Part shown: positions 28,410 through 37,123 of the stretch, in pieces
How positions within the stretch are numbered: position 1 is the stretch's first letter
Layout: every line of letters starts with the position of its first letter
Assembly (NCBI GenBank): GCA_041617635.1
Contig: JBFJOO010000007.1
Location: 1 to 64,000, forward strand
From: JAABRB01 sp041617635
GTDB taxonomy: Bacteria > Pseudomonadota > Gammaproteobacteria > Burkholderiales > SG8-39
Direction: 5' to 3'
Length of the DNA: 64,000 nt
Position numbers and translations under genes: made by a program
Notes under the pieces: model-generated
What the model was told of the DNA's origin: nothing
Seen by the model: the letters and a program-made list of their open reading frames with translations, nothing else
The model's database searches: none

Positions 28410-30239
28410 TCAGGCTTGCAGATCGAGATGCAACGTCTCGCGGCGCAGCGCGAGCTGCCGGGGCAGCCGGTCCTTTAACTTTCCGAAGAGCTCATCGTGT
28501 GATGCGAGCTCTGCTTTCCATTCGTCGTTCGTGATCGTAGTCGCCGCCTCGAACTGCTCGCGGGTGAATGCATCCAATCCGGACCACTCGAGATCGTCGT
28601 AGTCCGGCACCCACCCGAGCGGCGTCTCGACCGCCTTGGCTTGACCGCGAACACGCTCGACGATCCACTTCAGCACGCGCATGTTCTCCCCGAAGCCCGG
28701 CCAGATGAATCGACCGTTGGCGTCGGTGCGGAACCAATTCACCTGAAAGATCTGCGGCCGTTGGGGGGCGGTCCAGCCAAGCTTGAGCCAGTGGCTGAAG
28801 TAATCCGCCATGTTGTATCCGCAGAAAGGAATCATCGCGAATGGATCGCGGCGCACGACGCCGACCTTACCCGTCGCCGCAGCGGTGGTCTCGGACCCCA
28901 TCGTGGCAGCCATGTAAACGCCATCGGTCCAGCTGAATGCCTGCACGACGAGCGGCACGGTGTTGGAACGCCGGCCACCGAAGACGAATGCCGAGATCGG
29001 CACCCCGTCCGGATTCTCCCAGTCCGGATCGATCGCCGGAACCTGCGAGGCGGGCACCGTGAACCTGGCGTTCGGGTGCGCGGCGAGACGGCCCGAATCA
29101 GGCGTCCAGGTATCGCCGCGCCAGTCGATCAGCTTGGCCGGCGGCTCCTTCGTCATGCCTTCCCACCACACGTCGCCGTCGGGCGTTCGCGCCACATTCG
29201 TGAAAATAACGTTCGACTTGAGTGCCGCCATGCAATTCGGGTTGGTCTTTTCCGACGTGCCGGGCGCGACGCCGAAGAGTCCCGACTCGGGGTTGATCGC
29301 ATACAGCTTCCCATCCTTGCCGGGCTTGATCCAGGCGATATCCTCGCCGATCGTGGTGACCTTCCAACCCTTGAACGCCGGGGGCGGAACGAGCATTGCG
29401 AAGTTCGTCTTGCCGCACGCGCTCGGAAAAGCGGCAGTCACGTAGGTCTTCTCGCCCGACGGGGCAGTCACGCCGAGGATCAGCATGTGCTCAGCGAGCC
29501 ATCCCTCGTCGCGCCCCATCACTGATGCAATGCGCAGCGCAAGGCACTTCTTGCCGAGCAGGGCATTGCCCCCGTAGCCCGAGCCGAACGACCAGATCTC
29601 GCGCGTCTCGGGAAAATGCACGATGTACTTGTGGTCCTTGTTGCACGGCCACCGGGAGTCGGACTGCCCGGACTTCAGCGGCGCTCCCACCGAGTGAATG
29701 CATGGGACGAACCGGCCCTCCTGGCCAAGCAGATCCCAGACCTTGGTCGACACGCGCGTCATGATGTGCATGTTCACGACGACGTAGGGCGAATCCGAGA
29801 GCTCGATCCCGATGTGCGCGATGTGCGAGCCGAGCGGTCCCATCGAGAACGGCACGACGTACATAGTCCGACCCCGCATGCATCCGTCGAACAGTCCGGC
29901 GAGTGTCGCGCGCATTTCCTTAGGCGCAACCCAGTTGTTGGTTGGGCCGGCATCCTCTTTTTTCTCGCTGCAAATGAACGTGCGGTCTTCCATCCGCGCC
30001 ACGTCGGTCGGATCGGAGAGGGCGAGAAAGCTGTTCGGCCGCTTCGCGGGATCCAGTTTCTGGAGCATGCCGGACGCGACCATCTCATCGCAAAGCCGGT
30101 CGTACTCCGCCTTGCTGCCGTCGCACCACACGATGCGGTCTGGTTTGGTCAGACCTGCGATCTCGGCGACCCACTCGATCGCGCGACGATTGCGGACGTG
30201 CGGAGGCACATCAATATGCGGCGTATAGGGTTGATTCAT
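28410..30239 (-). CDS. pckG: Phosphoenolpyruvate carboxykinase (GTP)
   Basis: A 609-aa GTP-dependent PEP carboxykinase that makes PEP from oxaloacetate for gluconeogenesis. The P-loop-like kinase-1 motif FPSACGKTNFAML, the substrate Arg region, and WKVTTIGEDIAWIKPG (metal site) are all present. Its length matches the GTP class (~600 aa) and not the ATP class (~530 aa). The ATG at 30239 was selected over an upstream start because TGAGG lies 9 bp before it and MNQPYTPHIDVPP is the natural N-terminus. Growth on organic acids taken up by the TRAP systems would need this step. Confidence 0.96.
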   Translation of the reverse strand: MNQPYTPHIDVPPHVRNRRAIEWVAEIAGLTKPDRIVWCDGSKAEYDRLCDEMVASGMLQKLDPAKRPNSFLALSDPTDVARMEDRTFICSEKKEDAGPTNNWVAPKEMRATLAGLFDGCMRGRTMYVVPFSMGPLGSHIAHIGIELSDSPYVVVNMHIMTRVSTKVWDLLGQEGRFVPCIHSVGAPLKSGQSDSRWPCNKDHKYIVHFPETREIWSFGSGYGGNALLGKKCLALRIASVMGRDEGWLAEHMLILGVTAPSGEKTYVTAAFPSACGKTNFAMLVPPPAFKGWKVTTIGEDIAWIKPGKDGKLYAINPESGLFGVAPGTSEKTNPNCMAALKSNVIFTNVARTPDGDVWWEGMTKEPPAKLIDWRGDTWTPDSGRLAAHPNARFTVPASQVPAIDPDWENPDGVPISAFVFGGRRSNTVPLVVQAFSWTDGVYMAATMGSETTAAATGKVGVVRRDPFAMIPFCGYNMADYFSHWLKLGWTAPQRPQIFQVNWFRTDANGRFIWPGFGENMRVLKWIVERVRGQAKAVETPLGWVPDYDDLEWSGLDAFTREQFEAATTITNDEWKAELASHDELFGKLKDRLPRQLALRRETLHLDLQA

Positions 30240-30396
30240 GGCGATGGCCTCAGGCGTCAAATGCGGATGCACGCTGTAGCGCAGGCTATTGATTGGGCGG
30301 CGGCGGTGCAGAAACGCGCCTTAGGCCGCCGTACAGGGAGTAGGGCCTTAAATCCTAGCACGATCCCGCATTCCCGCGGTCGCGGGCTCAATGGCG

Positions 30397-31494
30397 CTAG
30401 CCCTTTGACGCGCCAGCTCGGGCGGCGCGCCACACCCGTCGCACGAGTCGGAACGTCGGTGCCGTCGTCGTCACCAGCATGATCACCCGCGTCACATGGG
30501 CGGCCGTGACCATCGGAACGCCAAGCTGCAGCACCTTGGCGGTGATACACATCTCGGCGATGCCTCCCGGCGCGGTCGCCAGGATCATGGCCGGCACGGC
30601 TAGGCCGCTCGCCTGCGCGATTCCGGCCCCGAAGATGGCTGAAAGCCCGATGGCGGCTATGGTGCTGATGCATACGACGAGGACGAACCTCGGCGCGCGC
30701 CGCATGAACTCGCGCTCGAAGCGCGATCCGAGCGCGCAGCCGAGCAGCAGCTGGCCCGCGTTGCTGAGGGGCGTGGGAACCGCTGACCACTGCTGTCCCG
30801 ACGTGGTGAGCCCGATGGAAACGCCCAGCGCGCCGAGTAGCCAGGCATTCGGCAACTTGAGCCTGGACACGAGGAATCCGCCAACCGCCGTGCAGGCGAA
30901 CAGCATGGCGAGTCCGGACGCGATCACTTTTCCGGCAACTGGCGCGGTCAAATCCGAACCATGCACACCGAGAAAAGTGAATGCAAAGGGCACGAGCACG
31001 ACGACCAGGAGAATTCTCAGCGACTGCGCTAATGCGATGCGGTCCGGCTTGGCGCCAAAACGCTCACCGAGTATGGCCATCTCGGTCGCCCCGCCGGGGA
31101 CGCTTGCGAAGAAAGCCGTGGTCCGGTCGGTGTCGGTCAAGCGTGCGATCGGAATCGCGATGATGTAGGCGAGCGCGGTGGCGAAGAGCGCCGCCGCGAC
31201 CAGCACTTCCCAGTGTCCAAGCACTTCCCGCGCGACGAGCGGCGTGAAGTAGAGCCCGAGCGCCGTGGCGATGATCACCTGGCCCGTCTCGCGCCCGCCG
31301 AGCGGCGCCGTCACTGCAGCTCCGGAGGTTCTGAGCAGCGCCATCGCGAGCAGCGGCCCGATCATCCACGGCAGCGGCGTCCCGATCGTCTGGGAGAGCG
31401 CCCCGGCAGCACCGCATGCCGCAAGACCGCCGATGACCGATCTGCTCAGCCAGCGGGTGAGCATCGGTTTCACGTGCCGCTCCCGGCCCGTCAC
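30397..31494 (-). CDS. AbrB family membrane protein (ammonia monooxygenase-like, PF05145 type)
   Basis: A 365-aa protein with about ten membrane helices in two similar halves, each containing a PWMIGPLLAMAL / NAWLLGALGVSIGL-type turn and a SVPGGATEMAILGERFGAKPD / TAPGGIAEMCITAKVLQLGVP motif. The duplicated PGGxxEM element is characteristic of the AbrB membrane family, distinct from the AbrB transcription factor. The function is unclear; it has been linked to regulation or transport. The GTG start at 31494 overlaps the mnmE stop (GTGA), but an internal ATG ten residues in is also possible. Confidence 0.82.
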   Translation of the reverse strand: MTGRERHVKPMLTRWLSRSVIGGLAACGAAGALSQTIGTPLPWMIGPLLAMALLRTSGAAVTAPLGGRETGQVIIATALGLYFTPLVAREVLGHWEVLVAAALFATALAYIIAIPIARLTDTDRTTAFFASVPGGATEMAILGERFGAKPDRIALAQSLRILLVVVLVPFAFTFLGVHGSDLTAPVAGKVIASGLAMLFACTAVGGFLVSRLKLPNAWLLGALGVSIGLTTSGQQWSAVPTPLSNAGQLLLGCALGSRFEREFMRRAPRFVLVVCISTIAAIGLSAIFGAGIAQASGLAVPAMILATAPGGIAEMCITAKVLQLGVPMVTAAHVTRVIMLVTTTAPTFRLVRRVWRAARAGASKG

Positions 31495-32888
31495 TTGCCG
31501 ATGCAGAACCGCGAGAAGATCTCGCCGAGAAGATCGTCGGCGGTGAACTCGCCGGTGACACCTTCGAGGTCGCGCTGAGCAAGCCGCAACTCCTCGGCGA
31601 AAAGCTCGGCCTCACCAAGCACGCCTTCGGCGGCCGCTAGCCGCCGGGACGCGTCGCGCAGCGCTTGCAGATGCCGTTCCCGGGCCATGAACACGCTCTC
31701 CCCCGAGGGCTCCCAACCGACCAGCGCGAGCAGCGATTTCTTCAAGCGGTCCAGCCCCTCGCCCGTCTTGGCGGAAGTGAATACGCGCACGGCGTCGCCG
31801 CTGTCCCCGTTGCGCGCGCGCTCGGGCACGAGATCCACCTTGTTGTGCACCTCCACACGCGTCAGCCGCGTCGGGATTCGGGCCACGATCGCCTCGTCGG
31901 CAGCGGTGACCCCCGTGCGAGCATCCACGATCAAAAGCAGCAAATCCGCCCGCTCGATCTCGCCCCAGGTGCGCGCGATGCCGATCTGCTCCACCTCGTC
32001 GAGCGCGTCCCGCAGTCCCGCGGTATCCACGATGTTCAGCGGCACCCCCTCGATCTGGATGGCCTGACGAACGGTGTCGCGGGTCGTTCCCGGTATCGCG
32101 GTGACGATCGCCAGCTCCTCGCCGGCGAGCCGATTGAGCAGGCTGGACTTGCCGACGTTGGGCTGACCGGCGAGCACGATGTTCAGACCGCTTCGCAGCA
32201 GGCTTCCCTGGCGCGCGCGCGCGAGAGCGGTCGCGAGCTCGGCGCGCACTTCGGCCAAGCGTTGCCGCGCATCGACGCGGTCGAGCGGATCGAGCTCCTC
32301 CTCGGGGAAATCAAGGGTCGCCTCGACGAGCATTCGCAGCTCGATCAGCCGGTCAGCCAGCGCCCGCACCGCAGCCGAGAAATCCCCCTGCAACGCGCGA
32401 ACTGCGCAGCGCGCGGCCGCGTCCGTAGCCGCCTCGATGACGTCCGCCACGGCCTCGGCCTGAGCGAGATCCAGCTTGTCGTTGAGAAACGCCCGTCGCG
32501 TGAACTCGCCCGGCTCCGCGATTCGCGCGCCGAGCTCCAGCGACCGAGCAAGCACCATTTGCAGAACGACTGGCCCGCCGTGACCATGCAGCTCGAGCAC
32601 ATCCTGGCCGGTGTAGGAATGCGGCGCGGGAAAGAAGAGCGCGATCCCGTCATCGATCGCGGCATCTGCAGCGTCGCGAAAGGTTGCGCGGGTCGCGCGC
32701 CGCGGAAAGGGAACCTTGCCGATCAGCTGCGTCGCGAGGTTGGCGAGCGCCGGCCCAGAGATGCGCACCACGCCGATTCCCGCGCGGCCCTGCGCAGTCG
32801 CGATGGCGGCGATGATGTCGTTTGAAGAGCTGCTCACGTCCAGCACACCGACCACTTCGGCTGTGGCTTCGCGACCGCGGCGAGCCAC
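31491..32888 (-). CDS. mnmE: tRNA modification GTPase MnmE (TrmE)
   Basis: A ~465-aa GTPase partner of MnmG in forming cmnm5U34. The N-terminal folate-binding domain starts NDIIAAIATAQGRAGIGVVRISG, the embedded G domain has GQPNVGKSSLLN (G1), DTAG (G3) and a G4 NKVD motif, and the C-terminus ends CIGK with the conserved Cys. The annotated GTG start gives ~22 extra residues before the family start; a GTG closer to SSSSNDIIAA may be the true one. It follows yidC by 34 bp in the rpmH-rnpA-yidD-yidC-mnmE cluster. Confidence 0.95.
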   Translation of the reverse strand: MARRGREATAEVVGVLDVSSSSNDIIAAIATAQGRAGIGVVRISGPALANLATQLIGKVPFPRRATRATFRDAADAAIDDGIALFFPAPHSYTGQDVLELHGHGGPVVLQMVLARSLELGARIAEPGEFTRRAFLNDKLDLAQAEAVADVIEAATDAAARCAVRALQGDFSAAVRALADRLIELRMLVEATLDFPEEELDPLDRVDARQRLAEVRAELATALARARQGSLLRSGLNIVLAGQPNVGKSSLLNRLAGEELAIVTAIPGTTRDTVRQAIQIEGVPLNIVDTAGLRDALDEVEQIGIARTWGEIERADLLLLIVDARTGVTAADEAIVARIPTRLTRVEVHNKVDLVPERARNGDSGDAVRVFTSAKTGEGLDRLKKSLLALVGWEPSGESVFMARERHLQALRDASRRLAAAEGVLGEAELFAEELRLAQRDLEGVTGEFTADDLLGEIFSRFCIGK

Positions 32889-32922
32889 TCACCTCACAAC
32901 CGTCGCCAGTGGGGGTACCCGA

Positions 32923-34587
32923 TTAGCCACTCTTCTTCGTGGCGTGATCCATCATGCGTGTGATGTGCCACTGCTGGGCGATCGATAGGATGTTATTGAC
33001 AAGCCAGTACAGCACTAGGCCTGCCGGAAAGAAGAAGAACATCACGCCGAACGCGTACGGCATGATCATCATCACCTTCGCCTGCACCGGATCGGGCGGA
33101 GTCGGGTTGAGCCTGGTCTGGAAGACCATGGACGCCATCATCAACACGGGCAGGATGTACCAGGGATCCGGCGACGACAGATCCGTGATCCACCCGAAGA
33201 ACGGCGCCTGCCGCAGCTCCACGCTGCCGAGCAATACCCAATACAAGGCGATGAACACCGGAATCTGAACCACGATGGGGAGGCATCCACCGAGCGGATT
33301 GATCTTCTCCTCCTTGTACAACTCCATCATCGCTTGGTTCATCTTGGCGCGGTCGCCGCCGTACTGCTCGCGGAGCTTCGTGAGCCGGGGCGTCACCTTT
33401 TTCATGCGGGCCATGGACTTGTAGCTCGCCGCGGACAGCGGGTAGAACACCAGCTTGATGAGGACCGTGAGCAGGATGATCGCGATCCCCCAGTTCTTTA
33501 CGAGTCCGTGAATCCAGTTAAGGAGCCAGAAGAGCGGCGCTGCAAGCACCGTGAGCCACCCGTAGTCCACGACCAGCTCGAGCCCCGGGGCGAGCTTCTC
33601 AAGCTGCTCGAGATCCTGCGGGCCGACATATACCGGCATGACGACCTTGCCGGTCTCGCCCGGCGCGACCGCGGCGACCGGCAAGATGACTCCAGCGCTG
33701 AACAGGCCGTCCGAAACCTTGCGCGTGTAGAACTCACGCTGCACTTTCCCCGCGGGGACGAGCGCGGTCACGAAATAATGCTGGACCATTGCGATCCAGC
33801 CGTTGTCGGCGCTCTTCGCGAAGGACGTCTTGCCCTTCTCGATGTCCCCGAAATCGACTTTCACGTACTTGTCCACCTCGGTATAGACCGCCGGCCCGGC
33901 GAACGTCCTCAGCATGAAAGTGTCGCCCGGCGGCGCTTGATCGTCGCGCGTCACCTGAAAGTACGCGTGGGCGCTGATCGGCTCGGTCCCCTGGTTCGAG
34001 ATCTCCTGCGTGACGTCTACCAGGTAACTCGAGCGCTTGAGGGTATAGATCTTGGTCACGCGCGCGCCTTGCGCGTTGGCAGCCTCCAGCCGCACCTCGA
34101 GCGTGTCCTCGCCCGGCTTGAGCGAATATTCTTTCGCGCCCGAGGTAAACGGTGTCTTGTGATTCGGCAAGTCCTTGCCGATCAGCCCGCTTTGCAGAGC
34201 GCTGTGATACGTAGGGCTCAGCAGTACGAAGTTCTTCTTGAGGTCCACCGTATCTTTGTGCTTGAGGAGCTCGAGCCGGACCACGTCGCCCCCGATCGGA
34301 CTCACATCCATCTCCAGAAAATCCGTTCGCACCCGGATGAGCTCCTGCCGTGCGGGCTCCGAACTTGCCGGGGCCGGCACCGCCGCTTGTCCCGGCGGCG
34401 GGACGCTTCCGCCAGCGTCGGTAGGGATGGACGGCATCGGCACGCCGGGCGGAGTGACCGCTTTGCCCGGCTGCTCCGCAGTCGCCGCAGGCGTGGGCGG
34501 CGGTCGATTCTCGCGTTGCCATGCCTCCCACAGCATGAGCAGCGAGAAGGAGAAAATAATGAACAGAATTAAACGTTGCGTATCCAT
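32923..34587 (-). CDS. yidC: Membrane protein insertase YidC
   Basis: A 554-aa insertase. Helix 1 (residues ~5-18) is followed by a Pro/Ala-rich linker, a large periplasmic beta-supersandwich (residues ~60-340), and five C-terminal helices. The cytoplasmic hairpin after helix 2 (AASYKSMARMKKVTPRLTKLREQYGGDRAKMNQAMM) and NPLGGCLPIVVQIPVFIALYWVL are the core conserved parts, including the Arg/Lys region facing the hydrophilic groove. It inserts membrane proteins such as the ATP synthase c subunit. It is downstream of yidD on the same strand. Confidence 0.96.
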   Translation of the reverse strand: MDTQRLILFIIFSFSLLMLWEAWQRENRPPPTPAATAEQPGKAVTPPGVPMPSIPTDAGGSVPPPGQAAVPAPASSEPARQELIRVRTDFLEMDVSPIGGDVVRLELLKHKDTVDLKKNFVLLSPTYHSALQSGLIGKDLPNHKTPFTSGAKEYSLKPGEDTLEVRLEAANAQGARVTKIYTLKRSSYLVDVTQEISNQGTEPISAHAYFQVTRDDQAPPGDTFMLRTFAGPAVYTEVDKYVKVDFGDIEKGKTSFAKSADNGWIAMVQHYFVTALVPAGKVQREFYTRKVSDGLFSAGVILPVAAVAPGETGKVVMPVYVGPQDLEQLEKLAPGLELVVDYGWLTVLAAPLFWLLNWIHGLVKNWGIAIILLTVLIKLVFYPLSAASYKSMARMKKVTPRLTKLREQYGGDRAKMNQAMMELYKEEKINPLGGCLPIVVQIPVFIALYWVLLGSVELRQAPFFGWITDLSSPDPWYILPVLMMASMVFQTRLNPTPPDPVQAKVMMIMPYAFGVMFFFFPAGLVLYWLVNNILSIAQQWHITRMMDHATKKSG

Positions 34588-34682
34588 CGGCCTTGATCAC
34601 TTGCGGGCGCGCCCGACCGGAGTGAATGCCACTCGAGGTCCGGTTGGGGCTCGGGAAATCTCTCTGGCGTTACACCCCGGAT

Positions 34683-34928
34683 TCAGCTGCGGCGCGACGG
34701 GCCGTCGGAGAGGCCGACCGGAGGAACTGGGTCGAACCCGCCGTGGTGCCACGGATGGCAGCACGCCAGCCGACGCGCCGCCAACCAACTACCCCGCCAA
34801 GCGCCGTGTCGCTGCAGGGCCTCGACCGCGTATGTCGAACACGAAGGATAAAAGCGGCAATGCTGCCCGAGCAGCGGGCTCAGGGCATAGCGATACACCT
34901 GAACGAGCGCAATCAGGAATCTACTCAT
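34683..34928 (-). CDS. yidD: Membrane protein insertion efficiency factor YidD
   Basis: An 81-aa protein with an amphipathic N-terminal helix (MSRFLIALVQVYRYALSPLLG) and the family signature CRFYPSCSTYAVEAL followed by the GGFDPVPP end. The ATG at 34928 overlaps the rnpA stop by 8 bp, the usual rnpA-yidD arrangement. It helps YidC-dependent membrane insertion. The last ~10 residues are variable. Confidence 0.93.
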   Translation of the reverse strand: MSRFLIALVQVYRYALSPLLGQHCRFYPSCSTYAVEALQRHGAWRGSWLAARRLACCHPWHHGGFDPVPPVGLSDGPSRRS

Positions 34929-35262
34929 CGCGATACGACGCAAACAACGCGTCTAGTTCGAGAAACGTTACCGCACGACGCTCGGGTGCGCGCGTCAGGC
35001 GCAGGACGAAATCGCGGCCTCCCAACTCTGCTTGCCGTTGCCGGAAAGCCTCTCGCGCCAGGCGCCGGATGCGGTTTCGTCCGACCGCACTTTTCACCAG
35101 CCGCTTCGGCACGACCAGCGCGATGCGCGGATAGCCGATCGGATTTGCGATGCTGTGGAGCACGAATCGCGGGGCTCGCGCGGAGCGGCCTGACTTCAGC
35201 GCCGCGGCAACGGCGGCGGACTGGAGCCGCTGAGTTCGCCGTAAGCGTGCGCCGCTCGTCAA
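34921..35262 (-). CDS. rnpA: Ribonuclease P protein component
   Basis: A 113-aa basic protein that assists the RNase P ribozyme in maturing tRNA 5' ends. The RNR-type motif VGRNRIRRLAREAFR, the AALKSGRSARAPRFVL strand and the length fit the family. The start is TTG at 35262: it overlaps the rpmH stop as TTGA and gives the normal N-terminus (TSGARLRRTQRLQ). No ATG lies nearby. The open frame upstream of it is a shadow of rpmH. The TTGA overlap suggests coupling to rpmH translation. Confidence 0.93.
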   Translation of the reverse strand: MTSGARLRRTQRLQSAAVAAALKSGRSARAPRFVLHSIANPIGYPRIALVVPKRLVKSAVGRNRIRRLAREAFRQRQAELGGRDFVLRLTRAPERRAVTFLELDALFASYRDE

Positions 35263-35393
35263 ACAGCGAGGCGCGCGCGCCCTTTCGCCCGGCGGGCTCG
35301 GATCACCGCTCGGCCGCCGCGGGTTCGCATCCTGACCAGGAAACCGTGGGTTCGCTTGCGCCGGACGCGCGAAGGTTGGTAGGTGCGCTTCAT
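35259..35393 (-). CDS. rpmH: 50S ribosomal protein L34
   Basis: A 44-aa basic protein with the universal L34 sequence (MKRTYQPSRVRRKRTHGFLVR, then RARRAKGRARLAV). The ATG at 35393 gives the exact family start. It is the first gene of the leftward cluster and diverges from dnaA across 157 bp that contain a good promoter and a DnaA box. Confidence 0.97.
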   Translation of the reverse strand: MKRTYQPSRVRRKRTHGFLVRMRTRGGRAVIRARRAKGRARLAV

Positions 35394-35424
35394 GGGATAT
35401 TCCTGACGTCGGACAGAACCCGCT

Positions 35425-35454
35425 ATTAAACCAAGGAGCTGCAAATCCTGTCAA
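35425..35454 (-). promoter_or_regulatory. rpmH promoter
   Basis: On the minus strand, TTGACA (-35, 35449-35454) and TTTAAT (-10, 35425-35430) are 18 bp apart, 6/6 and 5/6 matches to the sigma70 consensus. It would drive rpmH-rnpA-yidD-yidC-mnmE with a leader of about 25 nt. Confidence 0.75.
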
Positions 35455-35470
35455 CGAAGCGACCCCCGCC

Positions 35471-35479
35471 TGTGGATAA
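35471..35479. promoter_or_regulatory. Perfect DnaA box between rpmH and dnaA
   Basis: TGTGGATAA is the exact reverse complement of the consensus DnaA box TTATCCACA. It overlaps the -35 candidate of dnaA and lies just upstream of the rpmH promoter, so bound DnaA could repress its own gene. Confidence 0.85.
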
Positions 35480-35501
35480 CTCAAGTCAATCAGCGTATCA
35501 T
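35473..35501 (+). promoter_or_regulatory. Candidate dnaA promoter
   Basis: TGGATA (35473-35478, 4/6) and TATCAT (35496-35501, 4-5/6) are 17 bp apart and 50 bp before the dnaA ATG. The -35 hexamer lies within the DnaA box. The match is moderate. Confidence 0.4.
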
Positions 35502-35550
35502 TCGGGTAGTCCAACGAACGTTGATTTCAGGTCCGGCCGAGCCTTTCGCA

Positions 35551-36924
35551 ATGATGGAAACACTCTGGGAAGCCTGTGCCGCTCGGCTGCAAAAAGAGCT
35601 TCCTTCTCAACAGTTTAATACCTGGATTCGGCCGCTGCGACCGGGCGCCGAACCGCTCGCCGAGAGCGAGCTGGCGCTCATCGCGCCCAACCGCTTCGTG
35701 CTGCAGTGGATCAAGGACCGGTTCGTCCCGAAAATCGAGGCGCTCGCAAGCGAATTGGCCGGACACCCGGTGCGCTTATCGCTCGGCCTCCCGGCAGTCG
35801 AGGCGCCACTCGAGCCATCTAGCGAGGCACCGGTCGAACCGCTCCCCAGCGCACCGGTTCCTAGCCAGCCCAAGCCCGCTGCGCCGATTCGCGCGAAGCT
35901 CGAGCGCTCCAATCTAATCGGTGAGTTCACGTTCGAGAGCTTCGTACCGGGCAAGGCCAATCAGCTCGCGCGCGCTGCGGCAATCCAGGTCGCGGAGAAT
36001 CCCGGCACCTCCTACAACCCGCTCTTCGTTTACGGGGGCGTGGGACTTGGCAAGACTCACCTCATCCATGCCGTCGGCAATCACCTGCTCGCGCGGCAGC
36101 CCAATGCCAGAGCGCGCTACCTGCACGCCGCGCAGTACATCTCTGACGTGGTCCGGGCGTATCAGCAGCGCTCATTCGACGCATTCAAGCGCTACTACCA
36201 CTCCCTCGACATCCTGCTGATCGACGACATCCAGTTCTTCACCGGCAAGGACCGAACCCAGGAGGAGTTCTTCTACGCTTTCAACGCGCTCATCGAAGCG
36301 CACAAGCAGATCATCATCACCTGCGATACCTATCCGCGGGACATATCCGGCATCGACGAGCGCCTCAAGACGCGGTTCTCCTGGGGATTGACCGTCGCAA
36401 TCGAGCCGCCCGAGCAGGAGATGCGCGTCGCCATCATTCTCAAGAAGGCGGAGGTACTGGGCATCACGCTAAGCGAGGAGGTCGCATTCTTCATTGCGAA
36501 GCACATCCGCTCGAACGTCCGCGAGCTCGAAGGCGCGCTCAAGAATGTCATCGCTTTTTCGCGATTCAACGGCCGTGACATCACCATCGACCTCGCCAAG
36601 GATGCCCTGCGCGATCTGCTCACCGTTAACAACCGGCAGATCTCGATCGAGAACATCCAGAAAACCGTCGCCGAGTTCTACAAGCTCAAGGTTGCCGATC
36701 TGCATGCAAAGAAGCGCACTCGCAACATTGCCCGGCCGCGCCAGATCGCGATGGCGCTCGCGAAGGATCTTACCCAGATGAGCCTGCCGGAGATCGGTGA
36801 TGCCTTCGGCAATCGTGATCATACGACCGTCCTCCACGCCTGCCGCACGATTGCGGCTCTGCGCCTGAAGGACACCGAGATCAATCGGGACTTTCATGTT
36901 CTGGAGCAGACACTCAAGGGTTGA
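35551..36924 (+). CDS. dnaA: Chromosomal replication initiator DnaA
   Basis: A 457-aa initiator. Domain I (ETLWEACAARLQKELPSQQFNTWIRPL) is followed by a Pro/Glu-rich linker (~residues 90-125), the AAA+ domain with GGVGLGKTHLIHAVGN (Walker A) and ILLIDDIQFF (Walker B), and the DNA-binding domain IV with the DnaA signature around GNRDHTTVLHACRTI. ATG 35551 was preferred over the upstream TTG at 35521 because it gives the normal domain I start; an ATG at 35554 is equivalent. dnaN follows after 199 bp. Confidence 0.96.
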   Translation: MMETLWEACAARLQKELPSQQFNTWIRPLRPGAEPLAESELALIAPNRFVLQWIKDRFVPKIEALASELAGHPVRLSLGLPAVEAPLEPSSEAPVEPLPSAPVPSQPKPAAPIRAKLERSNLIGEFTFESFVPGKANQLARAAAIQVAENPGTSYNPLFVYGGVGLGKTHLIHAVGNHLLARQPNARARYLHAAQYISDVVRAYQQRSFDAFKRYYHSLDILLIDDIQFFTGKDRTQEEFFYAFNALIEAHKQIIITCDTYPRDISGIDERLKTRFSWGLTVAIEPPEQEMRVAIILKKAEVLGITLSEEVAFFIAKHIRSNVRELEGALKNVIAFSRFNGRDITIDLAKDALRDLLTVNNRQISIENIQKTVAEFYKLKVADLHAKKRTRNIARPRQIAMALAKDLTQMSLPEIGDAFGNRDHTTVLHACRTIAALRLKDTEINRDFHVLEQTLKG

Positions 36925-36940
36925 ATACCGCTGGATATCC

Positions 36941-37042
36941 TGTGATTCGCTGTGGACACCTTCTTCTTCCGCCATCACACGCCCCGGCGAACGCCCGCGT
37001 TGCACACTGCGCGCCCACAGGATCGTCCACAGCTGCTCCACA
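36941..37042. other. Putative oriC: cluster of weak DnaA boxes between dnaA and dnaN
   Basis: The dnaA-dnaN gap contains at least three 7-of-9 DnaA-box matches: TGTGGACAC (36951-36959), TCGTCCACA (37023-37031) and TGCTCCACA (37034-37042), all keeping the TGTGGA/TCCACA core. The perfect box at 35471 lies on the other side of dnaA. No obvious AT-rich unwinding element stands out. Together with gene polarity and nearby parS this points to the origin, but its exact limits are not visible. Confidence 0.45.
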
Positions 37043-37123
37043 ACCTAAGCCGTTGAAGCCGCGCCAATCCTTCCACTTACCCCAGCTGATGCAGCGCTTC
37101 ATCATCATCATCAGGAAAAGAAT

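Noticed and set aside
37098..37113. Four tandem TCA triplets before dnaN as a DnaA-trio unwinding element
   Set aside because: DnaA-trios need TAG-like triplets next to a strong box in the correct orientation. These triplets do not fit and lie beside the dnaN start.
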